A stretch of 64,000 nucleotides of DNA from assembly GCA_028865235.1 (NCBI GenBank), contig CP114562.1, positions 1-64,000 on the forward strand. Direction: 5' to 3'. This document shows positions 9,831-18,603 of this stretch, in pieces. Position numbers and translations under genes: made by a program. The stretch is from Candidatus Manganitrophus sp. (GTDB taxonomy: Bacteria > Nitrospirota > Nitrospiria > SBBL01 > Manganitrophaceae). The notes under the pieces are model-generated. The model ran no database searches, was not told the origin of the DNA, and saw only the letters and a program-made list of their open reading frames with translations. Every line of letters starts with the position of its first letter. The first letter of the stretch is position 1.

Positions 9831-10961
9831 TCAGATACTCGGTTTCCGGGCCTTTCTGTCGGCGCCTCGCTTTTTCAGCGGAATTCGAAGACCGACCTTT
9901 GTTCCTTTGCCGGAAATGCCGCTGATGCTGATCTCTCCGTTGAATAGAAGGGCGCGCTCCCGCATCCCCAGCAACCCCAGAGAGGTGGGATTGGAGATCT
10001 CTTGATTGGAAATTCCCAGGCCGTTGTCCTCTACGTCGAGAAAGAGTTGGCGGTTCTCTTCCTCTACCAGGATGTCCACCCGTGTCGCTTTCGCGTGGCG
10101 CGCGACATTTGTCAATATCTCTTGGAAGATTCGGAAGACGGCCGTCGCGCGATCACGGTCGAGGTCAACGATCTGAAGGTTGGTTTTGATCCGGCACGAA
10201 ATACCGGTTCGAGTTTGGAACGCCTTTGTTTGCCATTCAATCGCCGCAACCAACCCCAAGTCGTCGAGCACTCCCGGTCTCAGCTGCGTTCCAATCTTCT
10301 GTACCGTTCGAATGGCGGCGTCTACTAAGTGCGACATCGACGCAATCTTCTCGTGAAGAAGGGCCAGTGTCTTTTCACCTGAGCGATCGGATCGGGCGAG
10401 CGCTTTTTGCATCAGCGAGAGGTCGATCTTGATGCTGGTGAAGACTTGGCCGAGCTGGTCGTGAACCTCGCGGGCGATCCAGGTCCGCTCCTTCTCCCGG
10501 AGAGAGTCCATCCGGGCAGCAAGGTTCCGTAACTGTTCACGCGATTCTTTCAGGGCCTCCTCGGCCCGCTTGCGCTCCCGGCGGCTCTCGGCCTCTTTCA
10601 ACTCCCGCTCGATGGCCGGACAGAGCCGGGCCAAATTGTCTTTCATCAAGTAGTCGTGCGCCCCCGCCTTCATCGCGGCCACGGCGATATCCTCTCCCAC
10701 GCTTCCGGTGATAATAATAAAGGGGATTTCCAGTCCGGCCTTCTTAACGAGTTTAAGGGCCTCCGGAGCACTAAATCGGGGCATGAAGTAATCGGAGACG
10801 ATCAGGTCCCAACCGGCTTGGCATAGAGCGTCATCCATCGCTTTGGGCGTCTCGACCCGCTTGTAGGAGAGATCATATCCAATCTGTTGTAATTCATTGA
10901 CGATCAACAGGGTGTCATCTTCGGAATCTTCCACGACCAATACGTGAAGAGATTTTCTCAT
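9831..10961 (-). CDS. receiver-HisKA_3 histidine kinase (NarX/DegS-type catalytic core)
   Basis: Intact 376-residue cytoplasmic protein. A receiver domain (VLVVEDSEDDTLLI; Asp in LIVSDYFMPRF) is joined by a coiled linker to a HisKA_3 dimerisation domain with the phosphoacceptor in TWIAREVHDQLGQ, then a HATPase domain (N box ILTNVARHA, G1 DNGLGI, G2 GLLGMRERA). This class normally phosphorylates LuxR-type regulators; none is encoded in the same operon, though an orphan LuxR HTH lies at 4.5 kb. It overlaps the upstream receiver gene by 4 bp (ATGA). Confidence 0.9.
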   Translation of the reverse strand: MRKSLHVLVVEDSEDDTLLIVNELQQIGYDLSYKRVETPKAMDDALCQAGWDLIVSDYFMPRFSAPEALKLVKKAGLEIPFIIITGSVGEDIAVAAMKAGAHDYLMKDNLARLCPAIERELKEAESRRERKRAEEALKESREQLRNLAARMDSLREKERTWIAREVHDQLGQVFTSIKIDLSLMQKALARSDRSGEKTLALLHEKIASMSHLVDAAIRTVQKIGTQLRPGVLDDLGLVAAIEWQTKAFQTRTGISCRIKTNLQIVDLDRDRATAVFRIFQEILTNVARHAKATRVDILVEEENRQLFLDVEDNGLGISNQEISNPTSLGLLGMRERALLFNGEISISGISGKGTKVGLRIPLKKRGADRKARKPSI

Positions 10962-11404
10962 CTGTTGTCTCCGGGAAGAGGCACGTTTAAAAGAAGCCAG
11001 TAAAGACCGAGCTGCTTCACGGCCTCGGTGAATTGGTGAAAATCGACCGGTTTTAGAACATAGCTGTTGACTCCCAGGTTGTACCCGGCGAGGAGATCGG
11101 TCTCTTCATTCGAGGAAGTCAGGATGACAACGGGAAGGAGCCTCGTTCGATCGTCGGCGCGGATGGCGCGAAGGACATCGAGACCGTTAAGCTTAGGGAG
11201 CTTCAAATCGAGGAGGACCACCTGCGGCAGGTCTGTGAGGTCCCGGCCGGCGTACTTTCCCCCGCCGAACAAGTAATCAAGGGCCTCGGCGCCGTCATGG
11301 GCGACCACAATCTCGTTCATCAGATGATTCTCTTCAAGCGCCATGCGGGTGAGCATTTCGTCATCCGGATCGTCCTCCACCAACAATATCGTTTTTTTAG
11401 CCAT
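10958..11404 (-). CDS. single-domain response regulator, Rcp1-like
   Basis: Intact 148-residue receiver domain without output domain. The acidic pair is in LLVEDDPDDEMLT, the phosphoacceptor Asp in VVLLDLKLPKLNG, and the conserved Lys in VNSYVLKPVDF. The DDPDDE start and the insertion before the acceptor strand are typical of Rcp1-type receivers that serve phytochrome-like or PAS kinases. It probably receives phosphate from the upstream five-PAS kinase and passes it on within the operon. The downstream kinase gene starts inside its stop codon. Confidence 0.9.
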   Translation of the reverse strand: MAKKTILLVEDDPDDEMLTRMALEENHLMNEIVVAHDGAEALDYLFGGGKYAGRDLTDLPQVVLLDLKLPKLNGLDVLRAIRADDRTRLLPVVILTSSNEETDLLAGYNLGVNSYVLKPVDFHQFTEAVKQLGLYWLLLNVPLPGDNR

Positions 11405-11528
11405 CGGTTTCCTTAAGGTGGTGGATGACGCAAGGGCAACCCGGCGGGTCCCCAGACGGGACAGGAGCGTTCCTAAGTGAGAAACCGCCTCGCCACGACA
11501 TAACGATCCTCATCGACCGATGAACCTC

Positions 11529-14450
11529 TCAAAGCGTGAAGTAGAATGTTGCCCTTTTTCCACCCCTGCTTCGGTCCAGACTTTCCCGCCGTGGCGATGG
11601 ATGATCCGTTGAACAGTTGCCAGGCCGATTCCCGTTCCTTCAAATTCGTTCAGACTGTGGAGGCGTTGGAATGCCCCGAATAGCTTGTCGGCGTAGGCCA
11701 TGTCAAATCCCGCCCCATTGTCCCGAATAAAGTAGATCGGTTTCCCCTCTTTTTCAACCCGTCCGAACTCGATGATCGCCTTCGGCCGCTTCGAGGTAAA
11801 CTTCCAGGCATTCCCGAGCAGATTTTCCAGAGCGATCCTCAGGAGGCCTCGGTCCCCTCGGCTTTCATATGATCCTGGATCAGGAAGGTGACCCTTCGTT
11901 TCGGCTCCGCTGCTGGAGTTCTTCCGCGATCGACCGGGCAAGGGCCGTCAGGTCCAGCGGCGCTTTGCGCATATCGCGCCGGGTGATGCGGGAGAGGGTG
12001 AGGAGGTCTTCGATCAGCTCCGCCATCCGCCTACTGGCTGAATCGACCCGTTGGAGAAAATCCCTCCCCTGAGGGTCGAGCCGGTCGGAATATCTTGCCA
12101 GGAGGACGCGGCTGAAGCCGCCCATCGCCCGCAGCGGGGCCCGCAGATCGTGGGAGACGGAGTAGCTGAATGATTCAATCTCTTTGTTGACCGCTTCCAG
12201 CTGAGCGGTCCGCTCCGCGACCCGCCGCTCCAGGTCTTGGTTGAGCCGCCGGATCGCCTCCTCCGCCTCCTTACGCTCGGTCACATCGAGGATAGTACCG
12301 GCCAGCCGTACGAGATGTCCGGCGGCGTCGGCGATACGGTCCACCGTCGCGCGAAAATGTTTCACCGCTCCGCGGCCGGGGTTGGTGCGAAAATCGAATG
12401 TCGCCGTTTCATTGTTCTCTATGATGCGCGCATGGGTCGCTAAAAGAATCTGCCGGTCTTCCGGGTGGACGAAATCGATGAACTCTTCGAATGTAGGCGG
12501 ACCGAGCGCCGGCTCGCGGTCGAATAGACGGAACATCTCCCGCGACCAGAAACCGCGCTGCGCGCCGACATCGATCTCCCAACTCCCCAACCGCGCCCGC
12601 TCTTGAGCAGCTTCCAAGCTGGCCTGGCTTTCTCTCAGCGCTTCCTCCGCCCGCTTGCGCTCGGTGATGTCCTGGACCACACCGATCATCCGAACCGGCT
12701 GGTCGGCGGAGTCGAAGAGGGGCTCCCCTTGACCGGCCATCCAATGAAGGCTACCGTCAGGCCAGATGACGCGAAACTCGTGGCAATAGGTCCGACGCTG
12801 CGCGAGGGCCTCCTCTACAGCAGTCTGAAGCCCATCGCGGTCTTCCGGATGCAATCGGGCGTCGAATTCCGCATAGGTTCCCTTGAAAGCACCTGGGGCC
12901 ATGCCCCACAATTCCTCATGACCCTGGGACCAGATGATTTGTCCGGTTGCCATGTTCCAGTCCCACGTTCCAATCCGGCCTGCCTGAAGCGCAAGCCGGA
13001 GCCGTGCTTCCGCTTGAACCAACGCCTCCTCCGCCTCGCTTGCGCTCGGTAATATCGCGAGTAATCCCAATCACAGCCACTACCCCACCAGAAGCTTCTC
13101 GTAGCAAAGTCTCATGTGTTTCGGGCGTGCGGCGCGCGCCTTTGAGAGTGATAATATCGAAAACCAACGAGCCGGATTCCCCCTGCAGCACTCGTTTGTG
13201 CAGCTGCTCGAAGGCTTCGCGATGCTCCACCACAGCAAGCCGGAAAATACATTGTCCTTCCACCTGTTCCAGAGAATCAGCTTCGATCATCCGAAGACCA
13301 GCGGGGTTCATATCAAGAAGGTTGCCGACACGGTCGACAAGTTTAATGCATTCAGGCTCATTCTCAATGATGGCACGCAGCCGCTCCTCTCGCTCTTGCA
13401 GCGATTCTTCCGCCCGCTTGCGCTCAGTGATATCCGTCACAAAGCCTTCCAGGAAGAGGAGTTCACCCGCAGGGGAGAAAATTCCCTGCCCCTTTTCCCA
13501 TACCCATTTCTCTTCCTCTAAGGGGGTGCGGATTCGATAGGTCAGTTGATAGGGTCGCTTCCCTTGTAGAGCGGTTTGGACATCGTTCCAGACCGCTTTC
13601 TGATCATCCGGATGGATGAGTTGCCCGAACGAGATCTTCCCCTCCGTAAAATCAGAAGGGAAAATAACCGGTTAGGGAGTGGCTTCCTTCGCTAATGAAT
13701 TCCAAAGTCCAGTTCTTGTCATTTCGGCAGCGGTAAGCGGCCCCCGGGAGACTACTCATAAGGGTAGCAAGGGTCCGCTGGCTTTCTCTCAGCGCTTCCC
13801 CTGTGCGCTTGCGCTCGGTAATATCGCGGACGACTCCGAGCAGCCGTCCATCCAAAAGCCCTTTCATGCTGATCTCGGCAGAAAAGGTTGTCCCATCTTT
13901 TCTTTCGAGCATCCATTCGTCGATCCATTCTCTGCCATCTTTGATATGCAAAATAGCCTGAGGCACATGAGAACGGTCTTTAACTGCAACGATGCTTCGT
14001 ATATTTAACCGGAGAATTTCATTGCGCGTGTAACCAAGCATCCTACAAGCGCTGTCGTTTGCATCAAGATAGTTTCCTGATGGGTCGGCAATAAGGGATG
14101 CCATCGCTTGCCTGCTCCACCAAGGTCCGATATTTTTCTTCGCTCTGCTTGAACGACTCCTCAGATCGCTTTATGGAGGAAAAAAGACGGCTTATTGCCC
14201 CAATACCGACCAACATCAGAACCGAGATAATCAAAGCGACCCATTCGGTCAACGGATCTGGAGCCGGCATTCCGTTCCCAAATAAGAAGCCGAACAAGGT
14301 AATGCATCGCCGGAGGGCCATCAGAAAAACAGCGGCAGCGATCATTGTCCAACCGGTCCGTCTTCCGGTGATTCGGATCAATCTCAGGGCAAGATACGCC
14401 GCAGCGAGTTGAAGCACTATCGATGTCGTCAGAATCAGTATAGCCAACAT
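11529..14450 (-). CDS. membrane-anchored five-PAS sensor histidine kinase, multiple frameshifts
   Basis: Large sensor kinase of about 970 residues when frames are joined. The N terminus has three hydrophobic helices (MLAILILTTSIVLQLAAAYL; GWTMIAAAVFLMAL; WVALIISVLMLVGIGAI). Five PAS/PAC units follow, each ending in DITERK or DVTERK. The kinase core has the H box YSVSHDLRAPLRAMGGF and an ATPase domain with N box LENLLGNAWKF, RDNGAGFDM and GTGIGLATVQ. Breaks lie near 14080, 13650, 13050 and 11890. A last one near 11550 restores the usual KGATFYFTL ending with a stop at 11529, replacing the longer out-of-frame tail to 11510. It is the first gene of the phosphorelay operon, 104 bp upstream of the receiver. 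Confidence 0.85.
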
Positions 14451-14739
14451 GGGTAGACTTCCTGAGTAGGCGGTTTTCTGAGACGTGTCCTCAACGGAAA
14501 TTCGAGATTTATGGGAGGCAATCTCTGGCCGGGCGACTCATTGCGAAATATTCCCAGAGGACCGCACCTGAATACAATCTAGTACAGATTAAATGATAAA
14601 ACAAGAGGGGAAATTTCCAAGTATCAAGTTCCGAATAGGAATATTCCGATTTTCATTGATGAGAACGAAATTCCTTTTCCCCTTCTGGCCAAAATCAAAG
14701 TCCCTCCACCAACTATCCGCCGGTCCGCCCAAAACCTGC

Positions 14740-15240
14740 TCTTCTTGGCGGGACGTGGGCCAAAGGTCCGGGTAAACGGTCGACCTTTGTGGCACAACTG
14801 CAAGATTTCTGCTTTGTAAGGATATCGTCTGGCTTCTGAAGACCTACGATCTGCCGGCAGACATCTTAAATCGGAGATCATTAAAAGTTCTCAGGGGCCG
14901 ATCCGATGCGCACGATGGAAACTTCAGCTTTACCTTTAAGATAAGCGGTTAGCCACGCAATCGACAACTTCGACATTGGTCACTCTTCCTCCCGCCTACT
15001 TGAAAAAACTGTCATTAAGATTGACAAGTTATTTGTCAAGAATTTGACAGAGAAGGCCGATGCCATGATCGTTCGCTCATCGATCAACATGGTTCACAAT
15101 TTGGTGCAAGGATGGAAAACAAGGAAATCTCAGAAGGACTCGCCTCCCTTGGCTGCGATGCTGTGCGGGGATACTGTTTCAACCGGCCGGTTCTGGGTAA
15201 TAATGTGAACCGCCGGTTTAAAAGCTCCCCGAAGGGATAA
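14740..15240 (+). pseudogene. decayed copy of EAL-domain C terminus
   Basis: Stretches in shifting frames match the end of the GGDEF-EAL protein at 5.5-8.1 kb: CKDIVWLLKTYDLPADIL, IDNFDIGHSS, VIKIDKLFVKNLTEKADAM, VRSSINMVHNL and ENKEISEGLASLGCDAVRGY, ending SSPKG-stop at 15238-15240. The nucleotide similarity continues past the stop through the hairpin that follows the intact gene. Many substitutions separate the copies, so this is an old duplicate, unlike the near-perfect genes with single-base breaks elsewhere. No full domain remains and no function is expected. Confidence 0.8.
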
Positions 15241-15407
15241 GAACTTCAGGCCTCAAGCCGAAACCTGTCTATTCAGCAGGCATTCAGGTTCCTTATGCCT
15301 CCATGGATTAGGGGCTCATGAGGAATTCTTATGTGCCCTATCGTTCTCCAGAATTATCTGAGAAAAAGGCCCAGATCCTTGTGTGTATCCAGCCCCAGAA
15401 TAATTTT

Positions 15408-16622
15408 TCAATGACAGTAATTCGGGCTGGCCGCCCCCAGAATAGTGACCCCCCAGGGGAAGCGGCCAACATTGGCAATCCGCTTTATTTGGTCTGTGGT
15501 TGAATCGATCACATACACCGAATCATCCGTGGACGAGGCCACATAGACTTTCAATCCGTCAACCGTCGTTGCACCCGTCTCAAGAGCCAGATTCGCCCCC
15601 AGTTTTAACCGGTTGATCCTCTTGAAGGTGGCCATATCGTAGACGGAGACAGCGCCCTCTTCCCCGCTGATGACATAGGCTTTTTTCCCACCCTGCGTAA
15701 AATTAACGCCGGTCATTCCCGCTCCTCCTTGCAGTGTCGTCACGACCTCCTGCGTCTTCACGTCAATGACTGAAATCGTCTCATCTCCATTGTTCGGAAC
15801 CATCATAAAACGGCCGTCCGGAGAGGCATACGCCCGCCAGGGGGCCTCGCCGACCTTCAGTGTTTTGATGACCCGGTCGGTTTCGGTATCGATGATCCCC
15901 ACCACACCGGCATCCCCGTCGGCCGCATAGATAAACCGGCCATCGATCGTCGGCGTGGGATTGGCAATTCCTTTCAACTCGCTTTGATACCGCTCCGGGT
16001 CCCGAATCGCGGCGCGGTGGACATTTCCGATCGCAAGCCTTTTCGCCAGCTGCTGCGACGGAATCTCAACGCTTCTCACCTCGTGCGCGCCGAAATTGGA
16101 GACATAGACCTTATTGTCTCCGGGCAACACGCTGAAGCCGTGCGGCTCAAAAAAACCTTTCAACCGCCGGACCTCTTTTCCCTCTTTCAGATCGATCACC
16201 GAAACGGTCGAATCTTCCATATTTCCGACATAAGCGAATCGATCATCCATTGTAATCGCAAAATGTTCCGGCGCCTGGCCGGTTTCGATCGTTCTCTCAA
16301 TCGCCTCTGTCGCCAGATCGACAACAAGGAAACGGTCCCTGCCGGTCGCGGAAACCAGGAGCTTCTTTCCGTTGTGGCTCAGCATCGCCATATGAGGATT
16401 CGCATATTTGCCCAGGGCAATCCGGCGGACGACCTGGTCGGTCTGTGTGTCGATGACGGCAATATCGCTGGAATCGCGGTTGGCCACGAAGACGAGCGTC
16501 TTCGGATCGTACGAGGCGAGATCGAGCGGTGCATTTTTTTGCTCATCGGCCCAGGCTCGGGAAAAACCGGAAAAGAGAATAAGAATAGAACCGATCAGGA
16601 TCCAAAAACATTTTTTCAACAT
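15408..16622 (-). CDS. exported YVTN-repeat/cytochrome d1-like beta-propeller protein
   Basis: Intact protein of 404 residues with a signal peptide (MLKKCFWILIGSILILFSGF, cleavage after about SRAWA). Seven YncE/YVTN-type blades follow, with repeats such as VANRDSSDIAVIDTQTDQVV, YVGNMEDSTVSVIDL, YVSNFGAHEVRSVEI, VPNNGDETISVIDVKTQEVV and YVASSTDDSVYVIDSTTDQI. There is no heme-binding CXXCH, so it is not a true cytochrome d1. The ATG at 16622 is chosen over one 15 bases upstream because GGAGG lies 7 bases before it. The gene follows the porin-like gene by 32 bp, so it falls under the same cobalamin riboswitch. Binding of a metal, tetrapyrrole or partner protein in the periplasm is a guess from that context. 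Confidence 0.85.
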   Translation of the reverse strand: MLKKCFWILIGSILILFSGFSRAWADEQKNAPLDLASYDPKTLVFVANRDSSDIAVIDTQTDQVVRRIALGKYANPHMAMLSHNGKKLLVSATGRDRFLVVDLATEAIERTIETGQAPEHFAITMDDRFAYVGNMEDSTVSVIDLKEGKEVRRLKGFFEPHGFSVLPGDNKVYVSNFGAHEVRSVEIPSQQLAKRLAIGNVHRAAIRDPERYQSELKGIANPTPTIDGRFIYAADGDAGVVGIIDTETDRVIKTLKVGEAPWRAYASPDGRFMMVPNNGDETISVIDVKTQEVVTTLQGGAGMTGVNFTQGGKKAYVISGEEGAVSVYDMATFKRINRLKLGANLALETGATTVDGLKVYVASSTDDSVYVIDSTTDQIKRIANVGRFPWGVTILGAASPNYCH

Positions 16623-16654
16623 GAGCTTTCCTCCCATTTTATGAATGAGCCACG

Positions 16655-17986
16655 TTAGAAGTTGACGGTCGTCCGGACGCCGGGAATAAAGATGTTTTCG
16701 TTTTTATCGCCGGTCATGCCGTTTGTTCCAGAAATAAGCCACTGCAAATCGAGCGAGACCCAGAGCCGGTCTGTGAGAATGTGATGATAGTACCCCTCGG
16801 CGATATTTTCAGACCGGTCCGCCTCGACTTGCCGGCTGAAGGCGACACCCACTTGGTCTCTCGTCGATGCCTTGAAAGGGGAAGGGGTCTGAAACCCGGC
16901 CGACCAGGCGTATGCTTTTCGATCCTCACCCTCCGTTCGGCCGATCCCCGCCCGGGCAAAGAGGGTGAGGCGCACGGTGATTTGTTGATCGAGGCTAAGT
17001 CCCACACCCCACGTCTTCTCCTCAAGCGCCTCCGAGACTCTTCCAATTCGCCCCCACAACCGGTAATTCCCTTCCCTCGCGAAAAGAAGGTGACTATGGT
17101 AGTCGATCTCGATCACTGTATAGACCTTCTCTGTGATGGTAGAGGCGGTGTCATTGGGTGACTGAATACCGAGCGCTACCCCAATCTCTCCTCCGGTGTT
17201 GTACTGAATGGCCAAACCGGGACCATTTGGCGGCTGCCGGAGCAGGGGGTTGCTCACCAGCGCTGTATTAAGAAACTGGCTGGTCTCATCGTTGGCGACC
17301 GCGTTCCGGTCGAAGTAGTTGGTCAGATCGATCTTTCCGCCGACGATCCTCAACCGGTCATCCAGGAGTTTAAAATGAAGCCACGCCTCCCGTACCTTTA
17401 CATCGTCGGTCACCCCGAGTGTCTCCGCATCGGCATTCAATCGAGAGAGGCTTCCAAGGACCTCATCGGGGCCGGCCCCGCCGATCGATTCCAGATCGAC
17501 AAAGAAGGTCGAAAAAACCGTCGGCCTTGAGAGGAAGAAAAGATCAACCGCCCCTGTGGAAAAAAGCTTGTCGCTCTCTTCGCTGTTTAAAACCTGCTGC
17601 ACGATCCCTCGGGCCGATCCGCCGACGGCCACCCGTTTGGACTCGGCTTCTTCGAGCGCGGCCCCGATTCTCTCATCCAAAGATTCTCTCCTCGAGAAGG
17701 GAATCTTTCTGAAGGTCATCCTCCCTTCGGGAGTCGTGCCGTCGGGACAACGCCCTCCCGGAGGCGGGGCATCGTGGATTTCTCCATCCGGGCATAAATA
17801 CTCTTCGACCTTTTTAATCGTTTCGACCCGGTCGAGCCTGTCGAGCCGCTCTTCAAGGGCTTTGACCCGTTCGCTTATTGGAGTGTTTGACACTTCTTCC
17901 TCCTCCTGCCGGTCCGGATCTTCTGCCCAGGAAACCCCAACATTTATTGCCACAAATAAAACAAGCGTACCGATCCATCTCTTCAT
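16655..17986 (-). CDS. outer-membrane porin, carbohydrate-selective porin (OprB)-like, riboswitch-controlled
   Basis: Intact protein of 443 residues: signal peptide (MKRWIGTLVLFVAINVGVSWAED), then a coiled-coil segment (ISERVKALEERLDRLDRVET), a Cys-containing loop (YLCPDGEIHD, GGRCPDGT) and a long beta-barrel. Porin-type features include DDRLRIVGGKIDLTNYFDRN, FLNTALVSNP, GEIGVALGIQSP and the terminal aromatic residue (VRTTVNF). The GGKIDLTNYFDRN and FLNTAL regions resemble OprB-type porins. The ATG at 17986 follows a strong GGAGAGGAGAGAGG. Its leader holds a cobalamin riboswitch, so expression should fall when cobalamin is plentiful. Riboswitch-controlled outer-membrane proteins are usually TonB-dependent BtuB; this one lacks plug and TonB box, so substrate is open. 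Confidence 0.8.
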   Translation of the reverse strand: MKRWIGTLVLFVAINVGVSWAEDPDRQEEEEVSNTPISERVKALEERLDRLDRVETIKKVEEYLCPDGEIHDAPPPGGRCPDGTTPEGRMTFRKIPFSRRESLDERIGAALEEAESKRVAVGGSARGIVQQVLNSEESDKLFSTGAVDLFFLSRPTVFSTFFVDLESIGGAGPDEVLGSLSRLNADAETLGVTDDVKVREAWLHFKLLDDRLRIVGGKIDLTNYFDRNAVANDETSQFLNTALVSNPLLRQPPNGPGLAIQYNTGGEIGVALGIQSPNDTASTITEKVYTVIEIDYHSHLLFAREGNYRLWGRIGRVSEALEEKTWGVGLSLDQQITVRLTLFARAGIGRTEGEDRKAYAWSAGFQTPSPFKASTRDQVGVAFSRQVEADRSENIAEGYYHHILTDRLWVSLDLQWLISGTNGMTGDKNENIFIPGVRTTVNF

Positions 17987-18037
17987 TTTTCCTCTCTCCT
18001 CTCCCCTCGGAAAGTTCCGAGCATATGATGACCCTTC

Positions 18038-18200
18038 CATCGGTCTCCTGACTCTCGGATCGTCCTACTCTCTGCGCCTTCCCATCCTTCGCTTCCCTCA
18101 GGACAGTGGCATCGCTGCAGATTTCGTCCCCGATTACAGTTGCGGGGCAGTGGCGGAGTTACACCGCCTTCCCAAAATGGATAGGTCTAAAATTTAATTC
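18038..18200 (-). promoter_or_regulatory. cobalamin (AdoCbl) riboswitch upstream of porin/propeller genes
   Basis: The minus strand shows the class I cobalamin riboswitch core: a GGGAAGGCGGTGTAACTCC segment followed by GCCACTGCCCCGCAACTGTA, and at the 3' side the B12 box AGTCAGGAGACC. After the box an imperfect stem CTCGGA-ACTT-TCCGAG lies directly before the purine-rich ribosome binding site of the porin gene. No U-rich terminator is seen, so control is more likely translational. It starts about 50 bases past the stop of the last cob gene. Confidence 0.9.
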
Positions 18201-18248
18201 AGATCACGGTTTTCATCTCTCACCTCAATTGATTCGGCAGTCCTAACT

Positions 18249-18590
18249 TCACAATGAAGCCTGATAAAAAACGTGCTCCTTCACCGGGTTTCCCTCTTTG
18301 ACGTGCTCTTTTAGAATTCGATCCAATACCTCCGGGGTGACCCCGTAATACCAGGTGCCGTCGGGATGAACCACCACGATCGGCCCCCCTTTGCAGACGG
18401 CAAAACAGCTGCAGCGGGTCCGCTTCACTCGAAATTCCCCGCCTTCCAGCCCATTCGCCGCCAGCTTCTCCCCAATCATCTTAAAGAGACTCTCCGCTTC
18501 TCCCGAGGTACAGCGGGGACCGGTGCAGACGAGCAGGTGTTTGTTGTAAGACTTGATCGACGGCTTCTCCGTTTTCAAAATTGGTTCCAT
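18249..18590 (-). CDS. thioredoxin-fold [2Fe-2S] ferredoxin, last gene of cob operon
   Basis: A 113-residue protein beginning MEPILKTEKPSIKSYNKHLL. It has the thioredoxin-like ferredoxin arrangement: HLLVCTGPRCTSGEAE supplies the first two cysteines and RTRCSCFAVCKGGPIVVVHP the others, with WYYGVTPEVLDRILKEH closing the fold. Such small ferredoxins (CbiW-like) occur in anaerobic cobalamin operons and are proposed to supply electrons for ring contraction or cobalt reduction; this role is from family knowledge. The ATG at 18590 is preferred to a GTG 12 bases upstream. It sits 13 bp after the cbiA stop. Confidence 0.85.
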   Translation of the reverse strand: MEPILKTEKPSIKSYNKHLLVCTGPRCTSGEAESLFKMIGEKLAANGLEGGEFRVKRTRCSCFAVCKGGPIVVVHPDGTWYYGVTPEVLDRILKEHVKEGNPVKEHVFYQASL

Positions 18591-18603
18591 GGGACCCTCC
18601 ACT

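Noticed and set aside
15408..16622. Cytochrome d1 nitrite reductase
   Set aside because: The propeller resembles the d1 fold but there is no c-heme CXXCH and no nir genes nearby.
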